Positions 38,764-50,200 of a DNA stretch of 64,000 nt are shown in pieces. The notes under the pieces are model-generated. The model was given only the letters and a program-made list of their open reading frames with translations, had not been told where the DNA came from and ran no database searches. The position numbers and the translations under genes were made by a program. The stretch is taken from contig NZ_JAGXBY010000002.1 in assembly GCF_018310345.1 (NCBI RefSeq), positions 558,001 to 622,000 on the forward strand, in the 5' to 3' direction. How positions within the stretch are numbered: the first letter of the stretch is position 1; the number at the start of each line of letters is the position of its first letter. The DNA comes from Ornithinibacillus massiliensis. GTDB lineage: Bacteria > Bacillota > Bacilli > Bacillales > Amphibacillaceae.

Positions 38764-39636
38764 TTATTTGGAAAATAAATCAACTAGGGATTCCCTACTA
38801 TGATTAGTATCGATTTTTAAATAATCTTGTAAAGCTTTTTGAAGGGAAGCCTTTGTAGTTGCTTTACCACCGAATTCTACATCTAGTTTAATCATATTGC
38901 GAACAATCTCTCGCCTTAAACCAGTGATGACTAATTTACTTCCCATCATACCTACACCATCTAACAATTTTAGGAATAACCGAATTGCTTCGTTGTCCAT
39001 TTCGGCTATGCCAGATAGATCCATAATCAGTGTTTGAATTCTCATTCGACCAACTTCAAATAAGACTTTTTCCTCGATTACATTTGCCCGATTCGTATCA
39101 ATCGTGCCGATCAGTGGAAGAATACTAACGTCTGGGGTTATCGGAATTATTGGCACAGAAAGATTGTTTACTAATTTTTGCTGTTTCTCAATTAACTCAT
39201 CTTTATACTTGGAATAGCTAATAAAAAAGCTATTGGTGAATGAGTCGACCAGCTCATTATATATACTCGTTTCTGTATAGAAGTTTTCGCTATTCTTTAC
39301 CTTATGACCGTTAAGGGTATCAAAATGGTATAAAAACTCCCAGAACGTTTTACGGATTGCTCGAATCCACTCCAATTTGAAGCTGAGTGTCATGGCATGC
39401 TTAGCCCAAACTATGCCTTCTTTTTTCGCAAACTCCTCTACTTCATCAAGCTTACCATCCACGATTAAAAGTACAAGTTGATGTGCATTATCCAGTAGAT
39501 TTATATTACCAATTACATGTATCTCATTAATCTTATCCCGTACATTAACAGCAACACTAAGTAACCTTTCTTCAAATGAAGGCCGATTTAAAACTAGAAA
39601 ATCATGAAGATCTTCACTTTTAATCAAATTAGGCAC
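38764..39636 (-). CDS. RsbR-family stressosome-like protein with STAS domain
   Basis: 290-aa protein: N-terminal region (about 1-150) resembling the non-haem globin sensor of RsbR paralogues, and a C-terminal STAS domain (about 160-280; ILPLIGTIDTNRANVIEEKV, LIMDLSGIAEMDNEAIRLFL, KLVITGLRREIVRNMI). Such proteins build the stressosome that releases RsbT toward sigma-B. The Thr of GTIDTNRA, a phosphosite region, is kept; the second phospho-Thr usually seen in a V-V-D-T motif is replaced by Asn (EMDNEA). GTG at 39636 is chosen, with AGGA 10 nt upstream. It is flanked by terminators, so monocistronic. Confidence 0.78.
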   Translation of the reverse strand: MPNLIKSEDLHDFLVLNRPSFEERLLSVAVNVRDKINEIHVIGNINLLDNAHQLVLLIVDGKLDEVEEFAKKEGIVWAKHAMTLSFKLEWIRAIRKTFWEFLYHFDTLNGHKVKNSENFYTETSIYNELVDSFTNSFFISYSKYKDELIEKQQKLVNNLSVPIIPITPDVSILPLIGTIDTNRANVIEEKVLFEVGRMRIQTLIMDLSGIAEMDNEAIRLFLKLLDGVGMMGSKLVITGLRREIVRNMIKLDVEFGGKATTKASLQKALQDYLKIDTNHSRESLVDLFSK

Positions 39637-39741
39637 TAGACACACTTCCTTCTATATTTGAAATTATTATATCTGGATACAAACGTTATTTTCAAGAAAA
39701 ATTATAGGTGAAACTTTCGACAGCTATGGTAGATGACATAG

Positions 39742-39793
39742 AAAAAAAGAGAGGTAGCACCCCAATGTATATACCACATTAAGTCACCTCTCA
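39742..39793 (-). terminator. Terminator after polC
   Basis: Stem GAGAGGTG-(A)-CTTAATGT against ACATTGG-GGTGCTACCTCTC, imperfect in the middle, then seven T on the minus strand. Confidence 0.82.
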
Positions 39794-39807
39794 AACCTAA
39801 ACTATTG

Positions 39808-42800
39808 TTAGAATAATGAAAGCTGATTTTTCTCTTCCATGCCTTCTAAACAACCATGATTATCTAAATATTCTAGTATTGTTTTAGAAATTTTACTTCT
39901 TTCTCGCAAATCTTCCTTGGATAAGAATTCTCCCTCTTCTCTTGCTTTTACAATGTTGATAGCTGCGTTCGTTCCTAGTCCTTCCACTGCATTGAATGGT
40001 GGGATTAACGTGTTACCTTCTACAACAAATTCACTAGCCTTCGATTTATATAGATCCACTTTTTGGAAAGAAAATCCGCGCTCACACATTTCAAGGGCAA
40101 CTTCTAAAACCGTTAATAAACTCTTCTCTTTAGGTGGAGCATCATTTCCTTTTGCATTAATCCCTTCTATACGTTTACGAATAGCCTCCGATCCTTTAAC
40201 CATTGTGTCCAAGTCAAAGTCACTTGCACGAACAGTAAAGTAAGCAGCATAGAAGAAAATTGGATAATGTACTTTGAAATAAGCAATACGTACTGCCATT
40301 AAGACATAAGCGGCTGCATGGGCTTTAGGGAACATATATTTAATCTTCTTACAAGATTCAACATACCAATCTGGTACATTATGCTTCTTCATTTCCACAA
40401 TCCACTCATCCTGCAAGCCTTTCCCTTTACGTACGGATTCCATTATCTTAAAGGCAAGTGATGCTTCCAGCCCTTTATGCATTAAATACACCATAATATC
40501 ATCACGACATCCAATAACCTCTGGTAATTGACATATACCATCGTTTATTAATTCTTGGGCATTCCCCAACCATACATCCGTACCGTGCGATAGTCCAGAA
40601 ATAATAACTAATTCAGCGAAGGTTTTTGGTTTTGTATCTTCTAACATCTGACGAACAAACTTTGTTCCAAATTCTGGTACACCTAATGTACCTGTCTTAC
40701 TATTTATTTGTTCTGGCTTAACACCTAACGATTCCGTGCTTGAAAATATTTTCATGACCTCTTTGTCATCCGTTGGAATCGTTTTAGGATCTATTCCACT
40801 TAAATCCTGAAGCATACGAATGACGGTCGGATCATCGTGTCCTAGTATATCAAGCTTCAACAAATTATCATGAATCGAATGGAAGTCAAAGTGTGTGGTT
40901 TTCCATTCACTTTTACGATCATCTGCAGGGAATTGAATCGGTGTAAAATCATAGATTTCCATATAGTCTGGTACTACAATGATACCACCTGGATGCTGAC
41001 CAGTGGTACGCTTTACACCAGTACAACCTTTCACTAATCGATCAACTTCTGCATTTTTAAAGACTAGGCTCTTATCAGATGCATAGCCTTTTACATAACC
41101 ATACGCAGTCTTTTCCGCGATTGTACCAATTGTACCCGCACGATACACATAATCCTCGCCAAATAATACCTTGGTATAGTTATGAGCTTTTGGTTGGTAT
41201 TCACCAGAGAAGTTTAAATCAATATCAGGTACTTTATCTCCTTTAAAGCCTAGGAATGTTTCAAATGGTATATCCTGCCCATCCTTATTAAGCGATGTTC
41301 CACAATTTGGACAAGCTTTATCAGGTAAATCAAATCCACTAGCATACGAACCATCTGTAATAAATTCATTATAATGGCAATCTGGACATACATAATGAGG
41401 TGGTAAAGGATTAACCTCTGTGATTTCCGTCATCGTCGCTACAAAAGATGACCCAACTGAGCCCCTTGAACCTACCAGATATCCATCATCTAGCGATTTT
41501 TTTACTAGTTTATGAGAAATCAGATAGATAACAGCGAAGCCATTACTAATAATACTATCTAACTCTTTCTCTAAACGATCTGTCACGATTTTCGGAATGT
41601 CATCACCATAAATAAACTTTGCTCGTGAATAGCATAAGTTTCTAATTTCTTCATCGGCACCTTCTATTTTCGGTGTATATAAGTCATCTTTCACCGGTGA
41701 AATTTCTTCTATTTCATCTGCAAGTGCTTGTGTATTTTGAACGACAATTTCTTCTGCCTTCTCTTTTCCTAGGAAGCTAAAACATTCCATCATCTCATTA
41801 GTTGTTCGAAACGGCGTATCAGGTAATGTAATACGATTTAAAGGATTACCCGCTTGTGATGCGATTAAAATTTGCCGATACATTTTCTCATGATCATCAA
41901 CATAATGAACATTACCACTGGCAATTACTTTTTTATTCATTCGCTCTCCTAGCGCCACAAGCTTTTTAATGATATCTAAAATTTGCGCTTCATTTTGAAC
42001 AAGTTCTTTCTCTAGAAGATGGGTATAGTTACTCGGTGGCTGTACTTCAATATAATCATAAAATTCAGCGACTTTTTCCGCTTCTTCGGCTGATGTCTGC
42101 ATCATCGTCTCAAACACTTCACCTTTATCACAAGCAGTACCAACTAAGATTCCCTCACGATGCTTTTGTAAAACAGAGCGTGGAATACGTGGTACCCGGT
42201 AAAAATAATCAATATGAGCATACGATACTAATTTATATAAATTCTTTAATCCTTCTTGTGTTTTGGCGATTAAGGTACAGTGGAAGGGTCTTGAGCGTTG
42301 ATACGCATTCCCCTCTCCCATATGATCATTCAGTTGATTATGGTTCGTAATCTCTTTGTTTAGAACAGCTTGTACCAACTTCCATAGTAAATAACCAGTA
42401 GCCTCCGCATCATAAATAGCGCGGTGATGCTGTGTTAATTCAATGTCTAGGTGCTTACACAGCGTATTTAATCGATGGTTTTTTAATTCTGGAAATAAGA
42501 AACGAGCTAACTCTAGCGTATCAATCACCGGATTAGTTACTTTGTCATACCCAATTTTGTTATATCCTTGGTTTAAGAATCCGATATCAAAGCTTGCATT
42601 ATGGGCTACGAATACTGCGTCACCACTCCAGTTGTAAAAATCTCTTAAAACATCATTTATCTCTGGGGCATTCTTAACCATATCATCGGTAATTCCGGTC
42701 AAATCAATTGTTGTTTGAGATAACGGGTGATGTGGATTAGCAAACGATTCAAAGCGATCGACTATCTCTCCTTGATGAATTTTTACTGCTGCAAGTTCAA

Positions 42801-44097
42801 TTATTGTATCATATACAGCCGAAAGTCCTGTTGTCTCCACGTCAAAAACAACATAGGTTGCATTAAATAAATCGACATCACTTTCGTTATAAGCAATCGG
42901 AACACCATCATCAACCAAATTTGCTTCTACCCCGTATAACACTTTAACCCCGTGCTTCTTACCAGCACTATGCGCCTCGGGAAAGCCTTGTACTCCTCCA
43001 TGGTCTGTAATCGCTATCGCCTTATGCCCCCACTTAGCTGCTTGTTCTACAAGTCTAGCTGGTGAAACGACCGCATCTAGTTGACTCATTGTTGTATGAG
43101 CATGAAATTCGACTCGCTTTTGGCCGTCCTCAGCGGTATCTTGGCGTGAAGCAACTTGTACTTCATGCATATCATTAGCCATCATGGCTAATTCGTTAGA
43201 GTACATATCCGTTTGAATACTTCCCCTTGCTTTAATCCACATTCCTTTTTTAAGCTGTTCGAACTTCGCTGCATCTTCGTCGTTTCTAGAGAACATTTTA
43301 ATTTGTAAGGAATCGGTATAATCAGTGGCCTTGGCAATCAATAGGCTTCTTCCAGATCGTAATTTGCGGATCTCAACATCAAAGACATATCCCTGTACGG
43401 TAATCCGTTTTTCTTCCTCTTGGATTTCCTGCATCTCTACTACATCATCTTGGATTTTATATCCTATGACAAATGGCTGATTTTCTTCCACATTTCGATC
43501 TTTATCACGTTTTTCTTTTTCTTGTATCGTTTTTAGAATGAGTTTTTGGTCTTCAATAGACTTTTGCTCACGAAACTTCTGAATCTCTTCCATTTCCGTT
43601 TTAACATCTACTGTTAATGGGTAATAAGAGATTCCAACTTTTTGACAGAAGGCTTTAAAATTCTCATCTAAACGTTTCTTTAAAGCTGTCGCCTCTGCCT
43701 CGTTTCTAGCAGTTAACATAATCTTATTACCGTTAACTCTTGGTTTTTGATTAAAAACTAAATCTCTGTAAGCTGGAGATATATCTGGGGTTAACTGTAA
43801 AAATAATTGCCAATAATCACATAGCAATTCTTCACTACAGTGATTATCTCCTGGATAAAGGGTTAATTCTATAGCGGCAAGCTGCTGAAATGCATGCTTT
43901 AATCTTGTTAACAGCTCTTGATAGATTTTGGAAGGGAGAACCTTCTCAACTTCTATATGAAAATGCCATATTTTTTTTATCTTAAAGATTTCTAACTTGG
44001 TTAATGAACTGTCTTGAAAGTACTGTTGAACATGCTCCCCAGGCATTTCAATTTGCTGAAGCAATAATTTCATTTTCTCTTTTTTTGATATGTCCAT
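39808..44097 (-). CDS. polC: DNA polymerase III PolC
   Basis: Gram-positive replicative polymerase with built-in proofreading, 1429 aa (B. subtilis 1437). In order: N-terminal domain, OB fold (about 235-310), PHP domain ([18 protein letters not shown]), inserted DnaQ-type exonuclease ([16 protein letters not shown], about 420-590), remaining PHP, polymerase palm with [12 protein letters not shown], zinc-binding CPDC/CPNCG pair and the C-terminal fingers. ATG after CAGGAGG at 9 nt. In B. subtilis proS lies directly before it; here rasP does. Confidence 0.98.
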   Translation of the reverse strand: MDISKKEKMKLLLQQIEMPGEHVQQYFQDSSLTKLEIFKIKKIWHFHIEVEKVLPSKIYQELLTRLKHAFQQLAAIELTLYPGDNHCSEELLCDYWQLFLQLTPDISPAYRDLVFNQKPRVNGNKIMLTARNEAEATALKKRLDENFKAFCQKVGISYYPLTVDVKTEMEEIQKFREQKSIEDQKLILKTIQEKEKRDKDRNVEENQPFVIGYKIQDDVVEMQEIQEEEKRITVQGYVFDVEIRKLRSGRSLLIAKATDYTDSLQIKMFSRNDEDAAKFEQLKKGMWIKARGSIQTDMYSNELAMMANDMHEVQVASRQDTAEDGQKRVEFHAHTTMSQLDAVVSPARLVEQAAKWGHKAIAITDHGGVQGFPEAHSAGKKHGVKVLYGVEANLVDDGVPIAYNESDVDLFNATYVVFDVETTGLSAVYDTIIELAAVKIHQGEIVDRFESFANPHHPLSQTTIDLTGITDDMVKNAPEINDVLRDFYNWSGDAVFVAHNASFDIGFLNQGYNKIGYDKVTNPVIDTLELARFLFPELKNHRLNTLCKHLDIELTQHHRAIYDAEATGYLLWKLVQAVLNKEITNHNQLNDHMGEGNAYQRSRPFHCTLIAKTQEGLKNLYKLVSYAHIDYFYRVPRIPRSVLQKHREGILVGTACDKGEVFETMMQTSAEEAEKVAEFYDYIEVQPPSNYTHLLEKELVQNEAQILDIIKKLVALGERMNKKVIASGNVHYVDDHEKMYRQILIASQAGNPLNRITLPDTPFRTTNEMMECFSFLGKEKAEEIVVQNTQALADEIEEISPVKDDLYTPKIEGADEEIRNLCYSRAKFIYGDDIPKIVTDRLEKELDSIISNGFAVIYLISHKLVKKSLDDGYLVGSRGSVGSSFVATMTEITEVNPLPPHYVCPDCHYNEFITDGSYASGFDLPDKACPNCGTSLNKDGQDIPFETFLGFKGDKVPDIDLNFSGEYQPKAHNYTKVLFGEDYVYRAGTIGTIAEKTAYGYVKGYASDKSLVFKNAEVDRLVKGCTGVKRTTGQHPGGIIVVPDYMEIYDFTPIQFPADDRKSEWKTTHFDFHSIHDNLLKLDILGHDDPTVIRMLQDLSGIDPKTIPTDDKEVMKIFSSTESLGVKPEQINSKTGTLGVPEFGTKFVRQMLEDTKPKTFAELVIISGLSHGTDVWLGNAQELINDGICQLPEVIGCRDDIMVYLMHKGLEASLAFKIMESVRKGKGLQDEWIVEMKKHNVPDWYVESCKKIKYMFPKAHAAAYVLMAVRIAYFKVHYPIFFYAAYFTVRASDFDLDTMVKGSEAIRKRIEGINAKGNDAPPKEKSLLTVLEVALEMCERGFSFQKVDLYKSKASEFVVEGNTLIPPFNAVEGLGTNAAINIVKAREEGEFLSKEDLRERSKISKTILEYLDNHGCLEGMEEKNQLSLF

Positions 44098-44147
44098 TCT
44101 TATATTCCTCCTGCCTCTTAAGCAAATCAGGATATTATGAAACGATG

Positions 44148-44179
44148 GAAACCCTTGTCATTAAAATGAAGACAAGGGT
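44148..44179 (-). terminator. Terminator between rasP and polC
   Basis: Perfect stem ACCCTTGTC / GACAAGGGT with an 11-nt loop, followed by a weak TTT. The rest of the 225-bp gap has no gene. Confidence 0.65.
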
Positions 44180-44322
44180 CCCAGTTACTCTACCTATTCT
44201 GTTTCTATACTACCTTCTTTTATCAATAGATACAACCATTTCTTAATGGTAATATTTTTAATTTACTATACCCTACCTGAATTAACGGTAAGTGGTTGAG
44301 TGTATCGCGTTGTATCAACTTA

Positions 44323-45591
44323 TTACAAGAACAATCGTTGTATATCATTCCAGGTTACGATAATCATCAGTAGCATTAGTAGCGCAAAGCCAACAAAGTG
44401 GAATATCCCTTCTTTTTCTGGTTCCATTGGTTTTCCGCGAACAAGTTCAATTCCAACGAATAACAGCCTTCCACCATCTAGTGCTGGTAACGGAACAAGG
44501 TTAACAACACCTAAGTTAATACTTAAAATTGCCGTCCACATTAAGAAATTCATAAAACCAGTTTGTACCACTTGGTCTGTTGCATCATATATACCAACTG
44601 GTCCAGATAGCATATCAATTCCTAACTGACCTGTTATCAGCATCATTAGGTTCGTTAAGATCATTGAAGTTGTTTCATAGGTTTTTTCAGCACCATATTT
44701 AAAGGAACCCCAGAAAGTTTTTTCCATTGCCTGGGTAACACCAACCTGGCCAATTGGTTCTCCTTCTCCCTCTATAGGAGCTACTTCATTCGGAACTACC
44801 ATTAAGTTAAGTGTCTCACCATCACGTAATACCGTCATTTCAAGTTCTTCACTAGGATTTGCCCGTACAATGGTTGTAAATTCTTCCCAAGTAGAAATCG
44901 ATTGCTCATCAATTTGAATAATCTCGTCATTTGGTTGGAATCCCGCTTCTTCAGCAGGACTACCGGATTGAATTTGGCTTATTTTTGCCTCATCCACCGG
45001 AACACCTTGTACAACACCAAGTATAATAAAGATAACTATTGCTAAAAGAAAATTCATCATTGGACCAGCAAACAATTGCATTGCTCGTTGGCCAGGTGTT
45101 TTCGATGCAAATTGTCGGTCATATGGAGCAATTAATGTTTCTTTTTCGTCCATTACAAATAATGCCTTACGATCTACATCGAAATGTAAAAGCTCATCTT
45201 CTTCATCAATTTCATAACCTTGAATGATTAATTCATGGTCTAAATCCACTTTTTCTACTTCAATTACTCTGGCATTGGGGTGTTTCGATTTGTTGTTTAC
45301 AATTATTTTATTTACTTTACCTTCATCATCAAATTCCAAACCGATATGATGACCTGGCTTTAGTTCGATGATTTCTGGATCATCTCCTGCAACCCGCACA
45401 TACCCACCAATTGGAAGTAACCGAATTGTGTATAAGGTATCATTTTTCATAAAGGCAAATATTTTTGGACCGAATCCAATTGCAAACTCGCGAGCTAACA
45501 TACCAGCACGCTTTGCAAAGATTAGATGTCCCAATTCATGGACGAATACTAAAAGCCCAAACATAAATATAAACGCAATTACTGTTGTCAA
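44323..45591 (-). CDS. rasP: Intramembrane site-2 protease RasP
   Basis: 422-aa membrane metalloprotease that cleaves anti-sigma factors such as RsiW and FtsL. Zinc motif HELGH (His18, Glu19, His22), a PDZ domain (about 195-275, SPAEEAGFQPNDEIIQIDE) and the third zinc ligand motif NLVPLPALDGGRLLF near the C-terminus. The start is TTG at 45591 (GGAAGG 8 nt upstream, N-terminus as in B. subtilis). It directly follows cdsA with only 48 bp between; dxr, normally there, is absent. Confidence 0.96.
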   Translation of the reverse strand: MTTVIAFIFMFGLLVFVHELGHLIFAKRAGMLAREFAIGFGPKIFAFMKNDTLYTIRLLPIGGYVRVAGDDPEIIELKPGHHIGLEFDDEGKVNKIIVNNKSKHPNARVIEVEKVDLDHELIIQGYEIDEEDELLHFDVDRKALFVMDEKETLIAPYDRQFASKTPGQRAMQLFAGPMMNFLLAIVIFIILGVVQGVPVDEAKISQIQSGSPAEEAGFQPNDEIIQIDEQSISTWEEFTTIVRANPSEELEMTVLRDGETLNLMVVPNEVAPIEGEGEPIGQVGVTQAMEKTFWGSFKYGAEKTYETTSMILTNLMMLITGQLGIDMLSGPVGIYDATDQVVQTGFMNFLMWTAILSINLGVVNLVPLPALDGGRLLFVGIELVRGKPMEPEKEGIFHFVGFALLMLLMIIVTWNDIQRLFL

Positions 45592-45639
45592 GCCTAACAC
45601 CTTCCTTTATTGAAGTAGAAAAAAGTATCTAACCCTCAC

Positions 45640-46446
45640 TTAGTTTCCAGTTATTAGTTGTAGGATTAAATGGAGAACAGGAAATACAAATATAGCACTA
45701 TCAAACCTATCCAAAATCCCACCGTGTCCTGGCAAAATCTTCCCTGAGTCTTTAATGTCGTAATGACGCTTAAATGCTGACTCAACTAAATCTCCAATTT
45801 GACCAAAAACGGAAACCATTATCGAAATAATAATAATCGCAGTTATACTATATGGAAAGCCATAAATCAAATGAAAAATTACCCCAACTACTATCGCAAG
45901 GATAATCCCACCGACAGCCCCTTCAATTGTTTTGTTTGGGCTTATTTCTGGCCATAATTTATGCTTTCCTAAAGCCCGTCCTGCAAAATATGCCCCTGTA
46001 TCAGTAGACCATATTAATAAGAAGGCAAAAAAGATATAAGCTAGTCCATCACTACCATTTCTTGTTTGGAGTAAATAGAAAAACCCCATTCCAACATAAA
46101 ATACAGCTAATAAGACAAAGCCGACATCATCAAACGTAAATTTGTTTTTTAGTAATACTGTATAAGCAAGTAAGACAAAAACAAATACTACGATTATTTG
46201 TGCAGTGTTATTAAGGAAAGAAATGGTAAAGTCTACATCCGCTGCCGGGAATAATAGTAACCATAATAATATAATAGCTAGTAAACCCGGTGGGGAAAAC
46301 CAATTTATTTTATGCATTTTAAGGAGTTCGTACAATCCTACCGTTGCTAATAAATATACTACAATCGTAAATGGCTCGTTACCAATTATTAAAAGTGGTA
46401 TAAATAAGATTAGTGCGATAACTCCTGTCAGAATTCGTTGCTTCAT
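45640..46446 (-). CDS. cdsA: Phosphatidate cytidylyltransferase
   Basis: Makes CDP-diacylglycerol from phosphatidate and CTP. The 268-aa membrane protein with about seven helices carries the CdsA signature near the C-terminus (SAFKRHYDIKDSGKILPGHG, then GGILDRFDS). It provides substrate to PgsA (4841-5419). It is 15 nt from uppS and is co-transcribed. Confidence 0.96.
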   Translation of the reverse strand: MKQRILTGVIALILFIPLLIIGNEPFTIVVYLLATVGLYELLKMHKINWFSPPGLLAIILLWLLLFPAADVDFTISFLNNTAQIIVVFVFVLLAYTVLLKNKFTFDDVGFVLLAVFYVGMGFFYLLQTRNGSDGLAYIFFAFLLIWSTDTGAYFAGRALGKHKLWPEISPNKTIEGAVGGIILAIVVGVIFHLIYGFPYSITAIIIISIMVSVFGQIGDLVESAFKRHYDIKDSGKILPGHGGILDRFDSAIFVFPVLHLILQLITGN

Positions 46447-46461
46447 ATACGATACATCACC

Positions 46462-47220
46462 TTAAATACCTCCAAATCGCCTAGACCTATTCTGATAGTC
46501 CATAAGTGCTTCGACAAATATTTCTTCATTAAAGTCAGGCCATAATACATCAGTAAACCAAAACTCTGTATAGGCTGATTGCCAAAGGAGGAAGTTACTA
46601 AGTCTTTGTTCTCCACTTGTACGAATTAATAAATCCGGATCTGATAGATGATTAGTATATAAATATTGCGATAATCGTTCCTCATCTAATTGCTCAAGGG
46701 AAAATTTGTCTTCATCAAAATCCTTCATGATTAGTTTAATGGCGCTTAATATTTCATCTCTACTTCCATAATTCAATGCAAAGTTGAGTAATAATCCATC
46801 ATTATTCTTCGTTTTTTCCTTCGCATACCTTACCGCTTCTTTCGTATAATCTGGTAAGGAATCAAAATCACCTATCGTCTCAATACGTACATTATTTTTC
46901 ATTAGATCAGGTAAGTAAATATGTAAAAATTCCTTTGGTAATCGTAATAAGTATTCTACTTCCTGTTTTGGCCTTCTCCAATTTTCAGTTGAAAACGCAA
47001 ATAAAGTTAGAACCTTAATGTTGTATTTAACGGCCGTTTCGACCGTTTTTTTCACGACATCCATCCCTGCTTTATGACCTGCAATTCTTGGTAGGCCCTT
47101 TCGTTTTGCCCAGCGCCCGTTTCCGTCCATAATAATCGCTACATGTTCTGGTACGTTGGTTAACTCTTCAGATTGTATAAATCTTTCTTCATTCTTCGAT
47201 TTAAAAAAAGGAAGTTTCAT
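46462..47220 (-). CDS. uppS: Isoprenyl transferase (undecaprenyl pyrophosphate synthase)
   Basis: 252-aa cis-prenyltransferase making the C55 lipid carrier for wall synthesis. Motifs: IIMDGNGRWAKRKGLPRIAG (catalytic Asp), TLFAFSTENWRRP and RTSGEQRLSNFLLWQ. ATG at 47220 has CGGAGG 10 nt upstream; ATG at 47226 is possible but has only 4 nt spacing. It opens the uppS-cdsA-rasP unit; no clear promoter was found in the AT-rich upstream region. Confidence 0.95.
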   Translation of the reverse strand: MKLPFFKSKNEERFIQSEELTNVPEHVAIIMDGNGRWAKRKGLPRIAGHKAGMDVVKKTVETAVKYNIKVLTLFAFSTENWRRPKQEVEYLLRLPKEFLHIYLPDLMKNNVRIETIGDFDSLPDYTKEAVRYAKEKTKNNDGLLLNFALNYGSRDEILSAIKLIMKDFDEDKFSLEQLDEERLSQYLYTNHLSDPDLLIRTSGEQRLSNFLLWQSAYTEFWFTDVLWPDFNEEIFVEALMDYQNRSRRFGGI

Positions 47221-47405
47221 TGGCATAGTTCCTCCGAACACTGGTGTTAATGCATATAGAAATTCTATAATATGTATGTATCATAACTAACAGATATGAC
47301 TGGACATATTATTACTATATTTTAACATAAAATCGTTCACTCTTTACTATTAAACATCATCAAATGTATAAATCCCATTATAACGTTAATGAAAAGAGAA
47401 TACAA

Positions 47406-47647
47406 AAGAGGATGGGACAAAACTATTTCTAACATAGGATAAACCGAACACGAAAGTTAGCGCATCAAACCCGCCCCGGAAATATACTTGCGGTTGGTGG
47501 GCGGCTGGTGAGCCTCTTCAGAGCTAACGCTATTCCGGGGTCTCAACCGTGCCCTTTCCTCCCACAGGAGTCTCCGTATATTTCCGGGGCTAATGTAGTG
47601 ATTGTTCGTTTTTTATTACCTTTGTTTTTGTTTTGTCCCAGCCTCTT
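47406..47647. repeat. Nested inverted-repeat element with GC-rich core
   Basis: Outer 18-bp inverted repeats (47406-47423 and 47630-47647, 17 of 18 matching, core GAGGCTGGGACAAAA on the minus strand) enclose inner 15-bp perfect inverted repeats (GCCCCGGAAATATAC, 47473-47487 and 47576-47590). A further CGGTTG/CAACCG pair lies inside. The core is far more GC-rich than its surroundings and has no ORF. From memory, closely similar sequence recurs between genes in Bacillaceae. It could be a MITE-like element or a large bidirectional terminator; no clear target-site duplication is seen. Confidence 0.7.
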
Positions 47648-47729
47648 ATTTATACGTTGGTAAGCTATATACTTTTAACAATTTAGCCTCTCGACATAGT
47701 ATAATTTATTGTACCAACTATTAGTAATA

Positions 47730-47760
47730 CTAAAGTTCGCTAATAAGTAGCGAACTTTAG
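47730..47760 (-). terminator. Terminator after frr
   Basis: Perfect 13-bp stem CTAAAGTTCGCTA / TAGCGAACTTTAG with a 5-nt loop; the T-tract is short. Confidence 0.65.
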
Positions 47761-47803
47761 GCTTCTACTATTTCATTAGTTAAAATAATAGAATATTACA
47801 AGC

Positions 47804-48361
47804 TTAAACTTCCATAATTTCTTGTTCTTTTTGCTTCGCTAACTGATCAATTTCAGCTATATGCTTATTGGTTTGTTCTTGAACATCGTCCTGAGAAGCT
47901 CTTAGTTCATCCTCTGTGAGGTCGCCATTTTTTTCTGCCTTTTTCAGTGCATCATTTGTATCACGGCGAATATTCCTTACTTGCACACGATATTCTTCGG
48001 CATATTTTCCAACTACTTTCACAAGATCTTTTCTACGTTCTTCTGTAAGTGGTGGGATGTTAATACGGATCACATTTCCATCGTTGGATGGGGAAAGACC
48101 TAAATCAGCCTTTTGAATAGCCTTTTCGATATCCCCCATTGCTGTTTTATCATAAGGAGTAATAACAAGTAAACGAGCTTCAGGAGCAGATATAGTTGCT
48201 AACTGATTAAGTGGTGTGTTAGCACCATAATATTCAACAAATACACTGTCTAGAATAGCAGGATTCGCTCTACCAGCTCTTACCGTTGCAAGATTTCTAG
48301 AAAATGCTTGTACAGCCTGATTCATCTTATCTTGGCATTCATTCATAATTTGATCTGTCAT
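47804..48361 (-). CDS. frr: Ribosome recycling factor
   Basis: 185-aa RRF that splits post-termination ribosomes with EF-G. Three-helix bundle and hinge motifs are present ([40 protein letters not shown]). ATG after GGGGGAAATAATC. It is 2 nt from pyrH and co-transcribed. Confidence 0.98.
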   Translation of the reverse strand: MTDQIMNECQDKMNQAVQAFSRNLATVRAGRANPAILDSVFVEYYGANTPLNQLATISAPEARLLVITPYDKTAMGDIEKAIQKADLGLSPSNDGNVIRINIPPLTEERRKDLVKVVGKYAEEYRVQVRNIRRDTNDALKKAEKNGDLTEDELRASQDDVQEQTNKHIAEIDQLAKQKEQEIMEV

Positions 48362-48363
48362 GA

Positions 48364-49128
<765 letters not shown>

Positions 49129-49145
49129 CTATGTGCTCATGGTGA

Positions 49146-49172
49146 AATAGGGAACATTAGATGTCCCCTATT
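49146..49172 (-). terminator. Terminator after tsf
   Basis: Stem AATAGGGGACAT / ATGTTCCCTATT with one mismatch and a 3-nt loop; TTT follows on the minus strand. Confidence 0.7.
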
Positions 49173-49183
49173 GTTTTTTATCA

Positions 49184-50068
49184 TTATTTTTTAACTTGGC
49201 TCATTACTTCTTCTGCGAAGTTTTCAGAACGTTTTTCCATTCCTTCTCCAACTTCATAACGAACAAATGTTTTAACTGAAGCACCTTTTGCTTCTACATA
49301 TTTTTTAACTTTTTGATCTGGATCTTTAACGAAGCTTTGTTCAAGTAAGCAAATTTCTTCGAAGAATTTACCTAAGCGACCTTCCACCATTTTTTCAACG
49401 ATGTTTTCTGGTTTACCTTCGTTTAAAGCTTGTTGTTTTAATACTTCACGCTCATGGTTAATCACATCTTCAGATACTTCTTCACGAGAAACATATTTAG
49501 GATTTACTGCTGCAACATGCATCGCCACATCTTTAGCAACTGCTGAGTCAGTAGTTCCTTCTAATAGAGTTAGAACCCCAATACGGCCTCCCATATGAAG
49601 GTATTCACCGAATGCATCATTATCAGTTTTTGTTACAAGTTCAAAACGACGTAGAGAGATTTTTTCACCGATTTTTGCAACAGCAGAGTTGATGTAAGTT
49701 TCTACTGTTTCACCGTCACCATTTAGCTTTTGTTGTAGTGCTTCTTCAACAGTAGCAGGCTTTTGAGATAGTAAATGACTTCCTAAATCTACTAGTAGTT
49801 GTTTGAATTGTTCATTTTTGGTAACGAAGTCTGTTTCACAGTTCACTTCTAAAAGTACTGCTGTATTGCCTTCAGATGCAATGTATGTAGAACCTTCAGC
49901 TGCAATACGGTCAGCTTTTTTAGCTGCTTTAGCAATTCCTTTTTCACGTAGATAGTCAATTGCTTTCTCAATATCACCATTTGTTTCTGTTAGTGCTTTC
50001 TTACAATCCATCATTCCAGCACCTGTTTTTTCACGTAATTCTTTTACTAATTGTGCAGTTATAGCCAT
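49184..50068 (-). CDS. tsf: Elongation factor Ts
   Basis: 294-aa nucleotide-exchange factor of EF-Tu: UBA domain with [29 protein letters not shown] core motif and the dimer domain. ATG after AAGGAGGATTCAC. It lies downstream of rpsB with a terminator/attenuator between, as in other Bacilli. Confidence 0.98.
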   Translation of the reverse strand: MAITAQLVKELREKTGAGMMDCKKALTETNGDIEKAIDYLREKGIAKAAKKADRIAAEGSTYIASEGNTAVLLEVNCETDFVTKNEQFKQLLVDLGSHLLSQKPATVEEALQQKLNGDGETVETYINSAVAKIGEKISLRRFELVTKTDNDAFGEYLHMGGRIGVLTLLEGTTDSAVAKDVAMHVAAVNPKYVSREEVSEDVINHEREVLKQQALNEGKPENIVEKMVEGRLGKFFEEICLLEQSFVKDPDQKVKKYVEAKGASVKTFVRYEVGEGMEKRSENFAEEVMSQVKK

Positions 50069-50150
50069 TGTGAATCCTCCTTATAATTGTCTCTATTAAC
50101 ATTATCTTTGTTATTGTTAATATGCTTTCGGTTTATAAATTTACTTCTTT

Positions 50151-50186
50151 AAAAAAGGTGATAAAAGGCTTATCCTCTTATCACCT
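50151..50186 (-). terminator. Terminator between rpsB and tsf
   Basis: Stem AGGTGATAA / TTATCACCT with a 13-nt loop and TTTTTT on the minus strand, about 15 nt after the rpsB stop; probably lets part of the transcription pass to tsf. Confidence 0.82.
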
Positions 50187-50200
50187 GACCTTTTCAGAAA

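Larger units (their letters stand above)
47221..47803 (-). other. Long intergenic region frr-uppS
   Basis: 583 bp without a credible gene. Content: AT-rich uppS upstream region (47221-47405), a 242-bp nested inverted-repeat element (47406-47647) and the frr terminator (47730-47760). In B. subtilis frr and uppS lie close together. Confidence 0.7.

Noticed and set aside
39742..39793. GGTGCTACC in the polC terminator resembles the T-box antiterminator motif
   Set aside because: The motif differs from the conserved TGGNACC core, no stem I or specifier region is present, and the downstream gene is not amino-acid related.
44300..44629. Plus-strand frame over the rasP C-terminus
   Set aside because: It lies antisense to conserved rasP sequence with no SD or family resemblance.
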